Positions 10,041 to 19,025 of a stretch of DNA of 64,000 nt are shown in pieces. The notes beneath the pieces were generated by a model that saw only the letters and a program-made list of their open reading frames with translations, was not told where the DNA came from and did no database searches. The stretch comes from Clostridia bacterium (GTDB lineage: Bacteria > Bacillota > Clostridia > Christensenellales > Aristaeellaceae). Location of the stretch: NCBI GenBank assembly GCA_017512805.1, contig JAFWES010000059.1, positions 62,001 through 126,000 of the forward strand, read 5' to 3'. Every line of letters begins with the position of its first letter. Positions within the stretch are counted from its first letter, which is position 1. The translations under genes were made by a program, and so were the position numbers.

Positions 10041-10646
10041 TTAAATGCCCGCCATGCTCCGCAGGGCCAGGCGGATCAGCTCCTCCGCCTTGTCGCTCTG
10101 ATCCCTGACCCGCATGACGGCATTCGTGGCTTCCATGGAGGAATAACCCAACGCTGTCAGGGCTTCCACCGCTTCCATGACATGATCGGCCGGCAGCGCG
10201 GGGGGCGTGGAGCCGGAGCTGTCCGCCGCGCCGGAAACATCCGCCTGGGTGACCTTTTCCTTCAGCTCCAGGGAAATCCGCTGGGCGGTCTTTTTTCCGA
10301 TGCCCGGCGCCCGGGACAGGGTGGCCGTGTCCCCCATGAGGATGGCCAGGTTCAGATCCTTCAGAGGCATGGCTCCCAGCAGCGCCAGGGCCATTTTGCT
10401 TCCCACCCCGGATACGGAGGTCAGCTCCAGGAACATCCGCTTTTCCTCTTTCGTGGCAAACCCATAGAGCTCCATGGCGTCTTCCCGGACATTCAGCACC
10501 GTGTAGCAGCGCATCGTTTCCCCTGCCGGGGGAGCGGCCTGCAGCGTGTTGTTGGAAACCATCAGCTGCCAGCCCACGCCGGCGGCCAGCAGCACCAGGG
10601 AACCGTTGTTTTTTTCACAAACCTGTCCTTCAATGAAAGCGTACAT
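10041..10646 (-). CDS. ruvA: Holliday junction DNA-binding protein RuvA
   Basis: The 201-residue protein has the N-terminal OB fold beginning MYAFIEGQV, then helix-hairpin-helix motifs ([14 protein letters not shown] and [12 protein letters not shown]), and a C-terminal domain with [13 protein letters not shown] that contacts RuvB. Length and domain order are normal. It sits directly upstream of ruvB, the common ruvAB arrangement, while ruvC is on the opposite strand beyond the rph-rdgB fusion. Confidence 0.96.
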   Translation of the reverse strand: MYAFIEGQVCEKNNGSLVLLAAGVGWQLMVSNNTLQAAPPAGETMRCYTVLNVREDAMELYGFATKEEKRMFLELTSVSGVGSKMALALLGAMPLKDLNLAILMGDTATLSRAPGIGKKTAQRISLELKEKVTQADVSGAADSSGSTPPALPADHVMEAVEALTALGYSSMEATNAVMRVRDQSDKAEELIRLALRSMAGI

Positions 10647-10724
10647 CTGCTTCTGTCTCCTGTCCCTGTCCCCGGCCGGGCCGGATCGAATGAGATGAGA
10701 ATGGGCCGAAATACGGCGATGCGC

Positions 10725-12047
10725 TCAGCGAGCGGATTGTTCCTCTGCCAGCAGCGCCCGCATGGCCTCGCAGGCCCGGGCCCGATGGCTGACGCTGTTC
10801 TTTTCGGCGTCGTTCAGTTCCGCGAAGGTCTTTCCCAGGGGCTCGTACAGGAAGAGCGGGTCATATCCGAAGCCGCCGGTTCCCCGGCGTTCCTCCAAAA
10901 TGACGCCGGGGCAGCGGCCTTCCGCCACCAGGGGGGCTTCCCCGGGACGCTTCAGCGCGATGGCGGACACGAAGCTGGCCCGCCGGTCCGTCACCCCCGC
11001 CATGTTTTTCAGCAGCAGGTCGTTGTTTCGCTCGTCGTCGCCGTGAACCCCGGCGTACCGGGCGGAATACACGCCCGGCGCCCCGCCCAGGGCGTCCACG
11101 GCCAGGCCGCTGTCGTCCGCCAGGGCGGGTAACCCGGTGGCGGCGCAGACGGCTTCCGCCTTGATGATCGCGTTGGCGGCAAACGTTTCTCCGTCCTCTC
11201 GAATGTCATCGGTAAAGCCGGCGGCGGACATGGGAAGGACGGTATAACGATCTTTGAAAATCTCCGCCAGCTCCCGCAGCTTGTGGGCGTTGCCGGTGGC
11301 GGCCAGCAATACGGGTTTGGCACAAAGGTGCCGGGACCGCTCTCCCAGGGCTTCCCGCTGGGCGGCCATCAGCTCCCGGATGCCCTTTTCGCCCAGGAAA
11401 AGGAGACGATCCAGTTCCTTGCGGCTGAAGGCCCGGCCTTCCCCGGTCCCCTGCAGCTCGATCAGGTCGCCCTGCTCGTTCATGACGATGTTCATATCCA
11501 CCTGGGCGCGGCTGTCCTCCTGATAGCACAGATCCAGGCAGGCTTCGCTTTCCACGATGCCGCAGGAAACGGCAGCAATCTGATGCCGAAGGGGAGAGGC
11601 GATCAGCTTTCCTTCGCGAATAAGCTTATCCACGGCGCAGGCAAGGGCCACCATGGCCCCGGTTATGGAGGCGGTGCGGGTCCCTCCGTCAGCCTCCAGC
11701 ACATCGCAGTCCAGGGTGATGGTTCGCTCTCCCAGCGCCTTCAGATCCACCGCCTGCCGCAGGGAACGGCCGATGAGGCGCTGAATCTCCACGCTTCTCC
11801 CGTCCTTTTTGATCCCGTCCCGCTTTTTCCGCTCGCCGGTGGAGGCGGGGAGCATGGCGTATTCCGCTGTCAGCCAGCCCTGCCCTTTTCCCCGCAGGAA
11901 GGGAGGCACGCCTTCCTCCACGCTGGCTGTACAGATCACCCGGGTCCCCCCTGTGGAAACCAGGCAGCTTCCCGCGGCTGTCCGGACGAAGTCCGGCAGC
12001 ATGGTCACCGGACGCAGCTGATCCGGCTGTCTCTCGTCAAAACGCAT
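10725..12047 (-). CDS. Fused RNase PH / RdgB-type NTP pyrophosphatase
   Basis: One uninterrupted 440-residue frame joins two usually separate enzymes. Residues 1 to about 240 are RNase PH, with [14 protein letters not shown] at the start, [12 protein letters not shown], and the [15 protein letters not shown] core; it trims tRNA 3' ends phosphorolytically. From about residue 243 it is RdgB/HAM1 ([45 protein letters not shown]), which hydrolyses dITP, XTP and similar noncanonical nucleotides. There is no internal stop or frameshift. The ATG has AAGGAGG upstream. It heads the ruvA-ruvB-queA operon, so RNA maturation, nucleotide-pool cleaning and recombination repair share a transcript. Confidence 0.95.
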   Translation of the reverse strand: MRFDERQPDQLRPVTMLPDFVRTAAGSCLVSTGGTRVICTASVEEGVPPFLRGKGQGWLTAEYAMLPASTGERKKRDGIKKDGRSVEIQRLIGRSLRQAVDLKALGERTITLDCDVLEADGGTRTASITGAMVALACAVDKLIREGKLIASPLRHQIAAVSCGIVESEACLDLCYQEDSRAQVDMNIVMNEQGDLIELQGTGEGRAFSRKELDRLLFLGEKGIRELMAAQREALGERSRHLCAKPVLLAATGNAHKLRELAEIFKDRYTVLPMSAAGFTDDIREDGETFAANAIIKAEAVCAATGLPALADDSGLAVDALGGAPGVYSARYAGVHGDDERNNDLLLKNMAGVTDRRASFVSAIALKRPGEAPLVAEGRCPGVILEERRGTGGFGYDPLFLYEPLGKTFAELNDAEKNSVSHRARACEAMRALLAEEQSAR

Positions 12048-12214
12048 GCGCGAATTCCTCCTTCGTAATGGCCCGCTTCAGTCATTCCGACCCGGATGAC
12101 TGTTTTCTGGGAAAAGGGGAGCGGCCCTTCCGCATTCCGCCAGGGCACCGCTTTCCGCGTACGCTTCTGACAGAAAACGCGGAACCCGTCCCGCGGTCCG
12201 ATCCTCGCGGAGCA

Positions 12215-12243
12215 ATTGTACCGAATTCGGCAGGGGGTGTCAA
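12215..12243 (-). promoter_or_regulatory. Promoter of the rph-rdgB/ruvA/ruvB/queA operon
   Basis: On the minus strand a perfect TTGACA (12238-12243) and TACAAT (12215-12220) are 17 bases apart. The 5' leader to the ATG at 12047 would be about 160 bases; no known riboswitch was recognised in it. Confidence 0.75.
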
Positions 12244-12244
12244 C

Positions 12245-12273
12245 TTGACTTTTGGCCGCATTCTGTCTATTCT
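12245..12273 (+). promoter_or_regulatory. Promoter of ruvC
   Basis: TTGACT (12245-12250) and TATTCT (12268-12273) are 17 bases apart. Its -35 box is one base from the divergent -35 box at 12238-12243, so the two promoters are back to back. Confidence 0.65.
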
Positions 12274-12320
12274 GAAGAGCGTTTTCCCCCTGCGAAGGGG
12301 GCCGGAAGGGAGAGAAAGCG

Positions 12321-12815
12321 TTGATCGTATTGGGGATTGACCCCGGGTATGCCCTGATGGGTTGGGGCGTGGTGGAATCGACGGGAAACCGGATGAAGCT
12401 GATCGCTTACGGATGTCTGGAAACCAAAGCGGGGACCCCTATGCAGCACCGGCTGCGCAGCCTGCAGCTGGGCGTGCGGAACCTGCTGGAAATCTATAAG
12501 CCGGATGAGGTGGCTTTCGAGGAGCTTTTCTTTGGCCGGAATACGACGACGGCCCTGATGGTGGGGGCGGCCCGGGGGGCGGCGATTATCGAGGCGGTGG
12601 CGTATACGGAAAATCTGTACGAATACACGCCCATGCAAATTAAGCAGGCCATTACCGGGAACGGAAGAGCGGACAAGCCCGCTATGCAGCAGATGGTGAA
12701 GCTGCTGCTGCGCATGGACCATATTCCCAAGCCGGACGATGCGGCGGATGCCATTGCCTGTGCCATTACCCATTGCCAGGCCGGTCCCGCCAGGGTTCAG
12801 TTCCGCATGAAATAA
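12321..12815 (+). CDS. ruvC: Crossover junction endodeoxyribonuclease RuvC
   Basis: The 164-residue protein begins at a TTG with GGGAGAGAAAG upstream. It has the RNase H-fold signature VLGIDPGYALMGWGVVE with the first catalytic Asp, AFEELFFGRNTTTAL with the catalytic Glu, and the C-terminal DDAADAIACAITH acidic pair. It resolves Holliday junctions made mobile by RuvAB. Unusually for a ruv cluster, it is on the opposite strand from ruvAB, separated from them by the rph-rdgB fusion. Confidence 0.95.
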   Translation: MIVLGIDPGYALMGWGVVESTGNRMKLIAYGCLETKAGTPMQHRLRSLQLGVRNLLEIYKPDEVAFEELFFGRNTTTALMVGAARGAAIIEAVAYTENLYEYTPMQIKQAITGNGRADKPAMQQMVKLLLRMDHIPKPDDAADAIACAITHCQAGPARVQFRMK

Positions 12816-12871
12816 AGGAACAAAGGGCCCGGTGAAGGAATCAGAACCATTCACCCCGGGGGACAGAAGAG

Positions 12872-12910
12872 ATGAACGGAATGGATTTACCAGGGAGACA
12901 GGAGAGATGA
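12872..12910 (+). CDS. Possible 12-residue leader peptide upstream of wecB
   Basis: The reading frame ATG...TGA encodes MNGMDLPGRQER, and its TGA overlaps the wecB ATG at 12907 as ATGA. It lies in one copy of a 22-base near-repeat that also contains the wecB start. The ribosome binding site (AGAAGAG) is weak, so translation is uncertain. Confidence 0.3.
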   Translation: MNGMDLPGRQER

Positions 12911-14037
12911 ACGGTATGAAAAAAGTAATGGCGGTATTCGGGACCCGTCCGGAGGCGATCAAAATATGTCCATTGGTGAAGGAGATGAAGAGTCGTCAGT
13001 CTCTGGAAGTGGTTGTCTGCGTGACCGCGCAGCACCGTCAAATGCTGGATCAGGTGCTCAGAACCTTCGATGTGGTCCCGGATTACGATCTCAATATTAT
13101 GAAGGATCGGCAGACGCTGTTTGACATCACTGCGAACATCATTCTTGCGATCAAAGAGGTGTTGGAAGCGGAAAAGCCGGATGTGGTGCTGGTCCACGGC
13201 GACACCTCCACCGCTTTCGTCACAGCCCTCGCCTGCTTCTATCTGCGGATTCCGGTCGGCCATGTGGAGGCGGGACTTCGCACCTATGATATCTATTCGC
13301 CTTTTCCCGAGGAGTTTAACAGAGAAGCCGTATCCATTATCAGCCAGTATCACTTCGCGCCGACACCGCTCGCCAGACAGAACCTTCTCAACGAAGGGAA
13401 AAAAGCGGAGAGCATTTTTGTGACCGGCAACACGGTCATTGATGCCATGCGGCACACCGTCAGACCCGACTATCATCACCCCGAGCTTGATTGGGTGGGC
13501 GATCACCGGCTGATCTTCATCACCGCACACAGGCGAGAAAACATAGGCCTTCCGATGCGCCATATGTTCAGAGCCATTCGCCGGGTCCTCGAGGAGCATC
13601 CGGATTGCAGAGCCGTGTACCCGATTCACATGAATCCGGAGGTCCGTCTGGCTGCCGATGAGGAACTGGGGGACTGCGACCGCATTCACATCATCGAGCC
13701 GATCGAGGTTTTTGACTGCCATAACTTCGAAGCGCGATCCTATCTGTGCCTTACCGACTCCGGCGGAATACAGGAGGAGTGCCCGTCCTTCGGCGTCCCT
13801 GTGATCGTCATGCGTGATACAACGGAGAGGCCTGAGGGGGTGGAGGCCGGTACGCTGAAGCTTGCCGGCACGGATGAAGAGACGATCTACAGAACGTTCA
13901 AGCTGCTGCTGGAAGATGAAAACGAGTACAACAGGATGTCCCATGCGTGCAATCCGTACGGGGATGGGCACGCCTGCAAGCGCATCGCGGATATTCTTGA
14001 ATTCGGGACATACGAGCCATGGGGAATGACTCCGTGA
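12907..14037 (+). CDS. wecB: UDP-N-acetylglucosamine 2-epimerase (non-hydrolysing)
   Basis: The protein has about 376 residues and a GT-B fold. It interconverts UDP-GlcNAc and UDP-ManNAc for surface polysaccharide or teichoic-type polymers. Signatures are VFGTRPEAIK near the N-terminus, HGDTSTAFV, HVEAGLRTYDIYSPFPEEFNR, ITAHRRENIG and DSGGIQEECPSFGVPVIVMR, followed by TTERPEGVEAGT. The start is ATG 12907 or 12916 (MKKVMAVFG); both lie within reach of GGGAGACAGGAG. The stop at 14037 is close to the thrS promoter. Confidence 0.95.
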   Translation: MNGMKKVMAVFGTRPEAIKICPLVKEMKSRQSLEVVVCVTAQHRQMLDQVLRTFDVVPDYDLNIMKDRQTLFDITANIILAIKEVLEAEKPDVVLVHGDTSTAFVTALACFYLRIPVGHVEAGLRTYDIYSPFPEEFNREAVSIISQYHFAPTPLARQNLLNEGKKAESIFVTGNTVIDAMRHTVRPDYHHPELDWVGDHRLIFITAHRRENIGLPMRHMFRAIRRVLEEHPDCRAVYPIHMNPEVRLAADEELGDCDRIHIIEPIEVFDCHNFEARSYLCLTDSGGIQEECPSFGVPVIVMRDTTERPEGVEAGTLKLAGTDEETIYRTFKLLLEDENEYNRMSHACNPYGDGHACKRIADILEFGTYEPWGMTP

Positions 14038-14065
14038 GGAGCACCCGGAAATTTCCTCGGAAGGG

Positions 14066-14094
14066 TTTACTTTTGGAAGGTTTCGTCCTATAAT
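14066..14094 (+). promoter_or_regulatory. Promoter of the thrS T-box leader
   Basis: TTTACT (14066-14071) and TATAAT (14089-14094) are 17 bases apart, ahead of the leader RNA. Confidence 0.65.
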
Positions 14095-14100
14095 GTCGGC

Positions 14101-14343
14101 ACATCGATGACGAGGACACGCCTTCGTCGGGTCCGGCTCAGAGAGGGGCGCAGCCGGTGCGAGCGCCCTGCCGGGAAGACGGTGGGTACCCCCTCCGAGA
14201 GACCTGCGAACAGGTCCGGCGGCACCGTTATATGCCGAAATGAGCCGCTTCTTCCATGCCCGGACAGGGCGCGGAAGGGGAAAAAGGGTGGAACCGCGCG
14301 AAATTCGCGTCCCTTGCACAAAAGAGTGCGGGGGTGTTTTTTT
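14101..14343 (+). promoter_or_regulatory. T-box riboswitch controlling thrS
   Basis: The hallmark T-box sequence AGGGTGGAACCGCG is at 14285-14298, and an intrinsic terminator follows at 14311-14343. The leader has a long Stem I: an apical GGGCG/CGCCC helix around 14137-14167, enclosed by CCGGC/GCCGG and preceded by an AGAGAG motif. Candidate threonine specifier codons on the 3' side are ACG (in GAAGACGGTG) or ACC (in GGGTACC). Uncharged tRNA-Thr would pair with the T-box bulge and favour antitermination, raising thrS expression on threonine starvation. The specifier assignment is inference, consistent with the gene downstream. Confidence 0.9.
14311..14343 (+). terminator. T-box-regulated intrinsic terminator before thrS
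   Basis: CCCTTGCAC pairs with GTGCGGGGG (9 pairs with two G-U) around an AAAAGA loop, followed by a run of seven T. Confidence 0.9.
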
Positions 14344-14399
14344 ATGCTTCCCGCGGAACGGGCGGAGCCGGGTCTCCGCGAAAGAAAGGAGCGACAAAC

Positions 14400-16205
14400 A
14401 TGAGCAAGGAAAACATGAGCAAAGAGGAATACAAGGCGTTTTTCGCCGGCGTCTACCGTCACAGCCTGGCCCACATTCTGGCCAAGGCGGTGATCGAGCT
14501 TTTCGGGAAGGAAAACGTCCAGTATGCGATCGGACCTCAGATCGCCGACGGCTTCTACTACGATTTCCTGCTGCCCCGGAACCTGACCAATGACGATTTC
14601 CCCGTGATCGAGGAAAAAATGAAGGAAATCATCAAACGGCGGGAGGACTGGATCCGGAAGGAAGTCTCCCGGGAGGAAGCGCTGGAGCTGTTTAAGGACC
14701 AGAAGTTTAAAACCGAGGAAATTCAAGATCTGCCGGAAGACGAAGTGCTGACGGTTTACTATACCGGCGAGGATTATATCGACCTGTGCCGGGGCCCCCA
14801 TATCGACAACTCTCAGGAGCTGATGAACGCCGCCTTCCAGATCAAGAGCGTATCCGGCTCCTATTGGCGCGGGGATGAGCATCGGGATCAGCTGCAGCGG
14901 ATCTATGTATACGCCTTCCAGGACAAGCAGGGCCTGAAGGAGCATCTGCAGCTGGTAAAGGAGGCCATGGAGCGGGATCATAAGAAGCTGGGTCCGCAGC
15001 TGGATCTCTTCATGTTCGACGAAACCGCGCCGGGGATGCCTTACTGGCTGCCCCGGGGCTGGAAGCTGTTCAACGCCCTGCTGGATATGTGGCGGCAGGT
15101 TCATGAGGAGCACGGGTACACGGAGATCGCGGCCCCGGTCATCAACAACCGGAGGCTGTGGGTTACATCCGGGCACTGGGGCCATTACCGGGACAACATG
15201 TTCCTGATTCCCGGGGAGGGCGGGGATATCGAAGCCCCGGACACCTTCGCGGCCAAGCCGATGAACTGCCCCAACGCGATCAAGGTGTACAGCCGGACCC
15301 TGCATTCCTATAAGGATCTGCCCGTGCGGATCAGCCAGGTGGACGTGATTCACCGCAAGGAAAAGAGCGGAGAGCTGAACGGGCTTTTCCGGGTACAGAT
15401 GTTCCGGCAGGACGATGCCCATATTCTGGTGACCGAGGACCAGATTGAAAGCGAAATCAGTGATATCATGGAGATCGCCGGATACCTGTACAACACCTTC
15501 GGCCTGGACTACATCGCGGAGCTGTCCACCCGGCCGGATGATTTTATGGGGGACATCGAGGTCTGGAATCAGGCGGAAGCTTCGCTTAAGCAGATTCTGG
15601 ACAAGAAATACGGCGCGGGCAACTACGAAATCAACGAGGGCGACGGCGCCTTCTACGGCCCGAAGATCGACCTGAAGATGCGGGACTGCCTGGGCCGGGA
15701 ATGGCAAATGGGCACCATCCAGCTGGATTTCCAGCTGCCGCGGAACTTTGATTTGAAGTATGTGGCGCCGGACGGCAGCCAGAAGACCCCTGTCATGATT
15801 CACCGGGCGCTGTTCGGTTCCTTTGAGCGGTTCATCGGCATCCTGATCGAGAACTTCAAGGGCTCTTTCCCCTTCTGGTGCAGCCCTTATCAGGTGGGCA
15901 TCGTGCCCATCCGGCCGGAGCATAACGAATACGCCAGGGAGGTGCTCAAGGCCCTGCGCGCGGCGGGCGTCCGGGCGGAGGCGGACTTTGCTGACAAGAA
16001 TATGAAGGAGAAGATCAAAGCCTTCCACAACTGGCACGATCCCTACATCGTGGTGGTGGGGGACCGGGAAGCGGAAGAGAGAACCGTCTCCGTTACGCTG
16101 AGGGGGAATAAAAAGATGAACGGTGTCCCGCTGCAGCGGTTCGTTGAGATTTGCCGGCAAATGAACGAGGAGCACAGCCTGGAACTCATCGAGAGCGCGG
16201 AATAA
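14400..16205 (+). CDS. thrS: Threonyl-tRNA synthetase (TGS-less)
   Basis: The protein has about 601 residues. The editing (N2) domain begins at once with YRHSLAHILAKAV. It is followed by the class II core (MNCPNAIKVY, HRKEKSGELNGLFRVQMFRQDDAHI in two parts, and the motif 3 segment with HRALFGSFERF) and a C-terminal anticodon-binding domain. The roughly 60-residue TGS domain at the N-terminus of most bacterial ThrRS proteins is missing, which explains the length. ATG at 14400 has AAAGGA 10 bases upstream; a second in-frame ATG is at 14415. Expression is under the T-box at 14101-14343. Confidence 0.96.
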   Translation: MSKENMSKEEYKAFFAGVYRHSLAHILAKAVIELFGKENVQYAIGPQIADGFYYDFLLPRNLTNDDFPVIEEKMKEIIKRREDWIRKEVSREEALELFKDQKFKTEEIQDLPEDEVLTVYYTGEDYIDLCRGPHIDNSQELMNAAFQIKSVSGSYWRGDEHRDQLQRIYVYAFQDKQGLKEHLQLVKEAMERDHKKLGPQLDLFMFDETAPGMPYWLPRGWKLFNALLDMWRQVHEEHGYTEIAAPVINNRRLWVTSGHWGHYRDNMFLIPGEGGDIEAPDTFAAKPMNCPNAIKVYSRTLHSYKDLPVRISQVDVIHRKEKSGELNGLFRVQMFRQDDAHILVTEDQIESEISDIMEIAGYLYNTFGLDYIAELSTRPDDFMGDIEVWNQAEASLKQILDKKYGAGNYEINEGDGAFYGPKIDLKMRDCLGREWQMGTIQLDFQLPRNFDLKYVAPDGSQKTPVMIHRALFGSFERFIGILIENFKGSFPFWCSPYQVGIVPIRPEHNEYAREVLKALRAAGVRAEADFADKNMKEKIKAFHNWHDPYIVVVGDREAEERTVSVTLRGNKKMNGVPLQRFVEICRQMNEEHSLELIESAE

Positions 16206-16290
16206 TGAACGAGGGGGCCGCCGGAAGACGGTCCCCCTGCCCGGAGAGACGGACGGTCGGATGCGGGCGGGAGAGAGGAGCGGGTTTGGC

Positions 16291-17685
16291 ATGATTGCCT
16301 TTGACAAAAAAAACAATCTGCTGATGCAGAGCAAGTATCAGTATACCCTGCAGGATGTGGAAGAACCTAATCTGTACCGGGAGATTTTTGATTATGAGCA
16401 TATTCCGAAGATTTCCTTCAATATGCGCCATGTGCCCATGAGCGTGCCGGACGAAATCTGGATGACGGACACGACGTTCCGGGACGGGCAGCAGTCAGTC
16501 AGCCCCTTTACGCCCCGGCAGATTCTGCATCTGTTCAAGCTCATGAGCCGGATGGGCGGGCCCAACGGGCTCATCCGCCAGAGTGAGTTTTTTCTCTATA
16601 CGAAAAACGATCAGGAAGCGCTGCACCTTTGTCAGGACGCGGGGTTGAAATTCCCGGAAATCACCACATGGATCCGGGCCAACGAAAAGGATTTTGAGCT
16701 GGTCAAGCAGGCGGGGGTTCAGGAGACGGGGATTCTGGTTTCCTGCAGCGACTACCATATTTTTAAAAAGATGCATCTGACCCGGGGGCAGGCCATGGAC
16801 AAGTATCTGGGGATCGTAAAGGCGGCCCTGGACCTGGGAATCCGGCCCCGGTGTCATTTTGAGGACATCACCCGGGCGGATTTCTACGGATTCGTCCTGC
16901 CCTTCGCGGAACAGCTGATGAATCTGAGCCGGGAAAGCGGCATTCCCATCAAGATTCGGGCCTGCGACACCATGGGATACGGGGTCAATTATCCCGGCGC
17001 CGCCCTGCCCCGCAGCGTTCCGGGCATCGTATACGGTTTAAACCACTATGCCATGGTGCCTTCCGAACAGCTGGAATGGCACGGGCATAACGATTTTTAC
17101 AAGGTGGTCACCAATGCGGCGACGGCCTGGCTCTACGGCTGCTCCAGCGTCAACTGTACCCTGCTGGGGATCGGGGAACGGACGGGCAACTGCCCCATGG
17201 AGGCCATGGCGGTCGAATATCAGGCCCTGCGGGGGGACGACGGAGGGATGGATCTGACGGCGGTCACAGAGATCGCGGACTTCATGGAGCGGGAGATCGG
17301 CATCGAGATCAGCCCCCGGCAGCCCTTTGTGGGCCGTCACTTCAATGTGACCCGGGCGGGCATCCACGCCGACGGCATGCTGAAGGACGAGGAAATTTAC
17401 AACGCCTTCGATACGACAAAGATTCTGAACCGTCCGGCTGCCGTGGCGGTGGACAGCCGGGGCGGCACCGCTTCCATCGCCCACTGGCTGAACAACTATT
17501 TCCGCCTGACGGGGGACAATACCGTGGACAAGACGGATCCGCTGATCGTTTCCATGCGGGAGCAGGTGGACGCCATGTACGCGGAGGGACGGACCACCGT
17601 CATGGGGGATGAGGAGCTGGAGATTATGGTCCGCAGGTATGACGTGGAGCGGTATGAACGGCTGCTGTTCCATAAGAGCAGGTAA
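16291..17685 (+). CDS. Re-citrate-synthase / isopropylmalate-synthase-like DRE-TIM enzyme
   Basis: The 464-residue protein has the DRE-TIM metallolyase start TDTTFRDGQQ and the metal-binding HGHND and LLGIGERTGNCPMEA motifs. The family condenses acetyl-CoA with 2-oxoacids. It lacks the C-terminal LeuA regulatory domain. Its N-terminal PNLYREIFDYEHIPKISF and PLEWHGHNDF-type context resemble the clostridial Re-citrate synthases, from memory of that family. Homocitrate or isopropylmalate synthase activity remains possible. ATG at 16291 has GAGAGGAG about 10 bases upstream. No leuBCD genes are adjacent, which weakens a leucine-biosynthesis role. Confidence 0.75.
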   Translation: MIAFDKKNNLLMQSKYQYTLQDVEEPNLYREIFDYEHIPKISFNMRHVPMSVPDEIWMTDTTFRDGQQSVSPFTPRQILHLFKLMSRMGGPNGLIRQSEFFLYTKNDQEALHLCQDAGLKFPEITTWIRANEKDFELVKQAGVQETGILVSCSDYHIFKKMHLTRGQAMDKYLGIVKAALDLGIRPRCHFEDITRADFYGFVLPFAEQLMNLSRESGIPIKIRACDTMGYGVNYPGAALPRSVPGIVYGLNHYAMVPSEQLEWHGHNDFYKVVTNAATAWLYGCSSVNCTLLGIGERTGNCPMEAMAVEYQALRGDDGGMDLTAVTEIADFMEREIGIEISPRQPFVGRHFNVTRAGIHADGMLKDEEIYNAFDTTKILNRPAAVAVDSRGGTASIAHWLNNYFRLTGDNTVDKTDPLIVSMREQVDAMYAEGRTTVMGDEELEIMVRRYDVERYERLLFHKSR

Positions 17686-17738
17686 GGATCCGCACAGCCG
17701 GATCAACCGGACAGCGAAGGAAATGGAGAAAAACATAC

Positions 17739-19022
17739 ATGCGCTATGACGAAATGAGCCGGGAAGAGCGGAAGCAGGAACTGGACGCGCTGAAGAAAGA
17801 ATATAAGCGGATGCAGGGAATGGAGCTGAACCTGGACATGAGCCGGGGAAAGCCCTGCCAGGAGCAGCTGGATCTGAGCATGGGCATGATGGACGTGCTC
17901 AGCTCCACGTCCGACCTGACCTGCGAGGACGGGACGGACTGCCGGAACTACGGACAGCTGACGGGGATTGAGGAAGCCCGGGAGCTGCTGGGGGACATGA
18001 TGGAAAACAACCCCAACGATATCATCATCTATGGGAACTCCTCCCTGAACGTGATGTATGATACGGTGAGCCGGGCTTATACCCACGGCATTATGGGGAA
18101 TACTCCCTGGTGCAAGCTGGACAGGGTGCAGTTCCTCTGCCCCGTTCCCGGATACGACCGACACTTCGCCATTACCGAATACTTTGGAATTGGGATGATT
18201 CCTGTTCCCATGACGGAAACCGGTCCGGATATGGACATGGTGGAGAAGCTGGTTGCGGAGGACGAGAGCATCAAGGGAATCTGGTGCGTGCCCAAGTATT
18301 CCAACCCCGGCGGAATCTCCTACAGCGATGAGACGGTTCGCCGTTTCGCCCGGCTCCGGCCGGCGGCCAAGGATTTTCGCATTTTCTGGGACAATGCCTA
18401 CGGCATGCATCACCTGTATGATGATCGGCAGGATTACCTGATCGAGATTCTGGCGGAATGCAAGCGGGCGGGGAACCCGGATATGGTGTACAAGTTTGCC
18501 TCCACTTCCAAGATCACCTTCCCCGGCAGCGGCATCGCTTCCCTGGCGACCTCCCCCAACAACATGGAGGATATCCGCAAACAGCTGAAGAACCAGACCA
18601 TCGGGCATGACAAGGTCAATCAGTTGCGGCATGTCCGCTTTTTCGGAAATATCCACGGCATGGTGGAGCATATGCGCAAACACGCGGACATCCTGCGGCC
18701 AAAGTTCGAGATGGTGGAAAACACCCTGGACGCGGAGCTGGGAGACAAGGGGATCGGAAGCTGGTCCAAGCCTCTGGGCGGGTATTTCATCGGTTTTGAA
18801 AGCCTGCCGGGATGCGCGAGGGAGATCGTGGCCCGGTGCAAAAAGGCGGGGGTCAAGATGACCCCAGCCGGCGCGACCTGGCCTTACGGAAAGGATCCCA
18901 TGGATACCAGCATCCGCATAGCGCCGACCTTTCCCGCCCTGGCGGATCTGGAGGCGGCGGCAAAACTGTTCTGCCTGTGCGTGAAGATTGTCAGCCTGGA
19001 AAAGCTGCAGCAGGAGGCCTGA
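17739..19022 (+). CDS. PLP-dependent aminotransferase (aspartate-aminotransferase-like, PF12897 type)
   Basis: The 427-residue fold-type I aminotransferase has MELNLDMSRGKPCQEQLDLS at the N-terminus, the cofactor-binding YGNSSLNVMYDTV, and a PLP lysine in FASTSKITFPGSG near residue 257. The sequence style matches the 'putative aspartate aminotransferase' family PF12897 rather than AspC. It probably transfers amino groups between amino acids and 2-oxoacids; substrate specificity cannot be read from sequence. It lies between the Re-citrate-synthase-like gene and a nucleosidase only 3 bases downstream, so coexpression is likely. Confidence 0.85.
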   Translation: MRYDEMSREERKQELDALKKEYKRMQGMELNLDMSRGKPCQEQLDLSMGMMDVLSSTSDLTCEDGTDCRNYGQLTGIEEARELLGDMMENNPNDIIIYGNSSLNVMYDTVSRAYTHGIMGNTPWCKLDRVQFLCPVPGYDRHFAITEYFGIGMIPVPMTETGPDMDMVEKLVAEDESIKGIWCVPKYSNPGGISYSDETVRRFARLRPAAKDFRIFWDNAYGMHHLYDDRQDYLIEILAECKRAGNPDMVYKFASTSKITFPGSGIASLATSPNNMEDIRKQLKNQTIGHDKVNQLRHVRFFGNIHGMVEHMRKHADILRPKFEMVENTLDAELGDKGIGSWSKPLGGYFIGFESLPGCAREIVARCKKAGVKMTPAGATWPYGKDPMDTSIRIAPTFPALADLEAAAKLFCLCVKIVSLEKLQQEA

Positions 19023-19025
19023 GAC

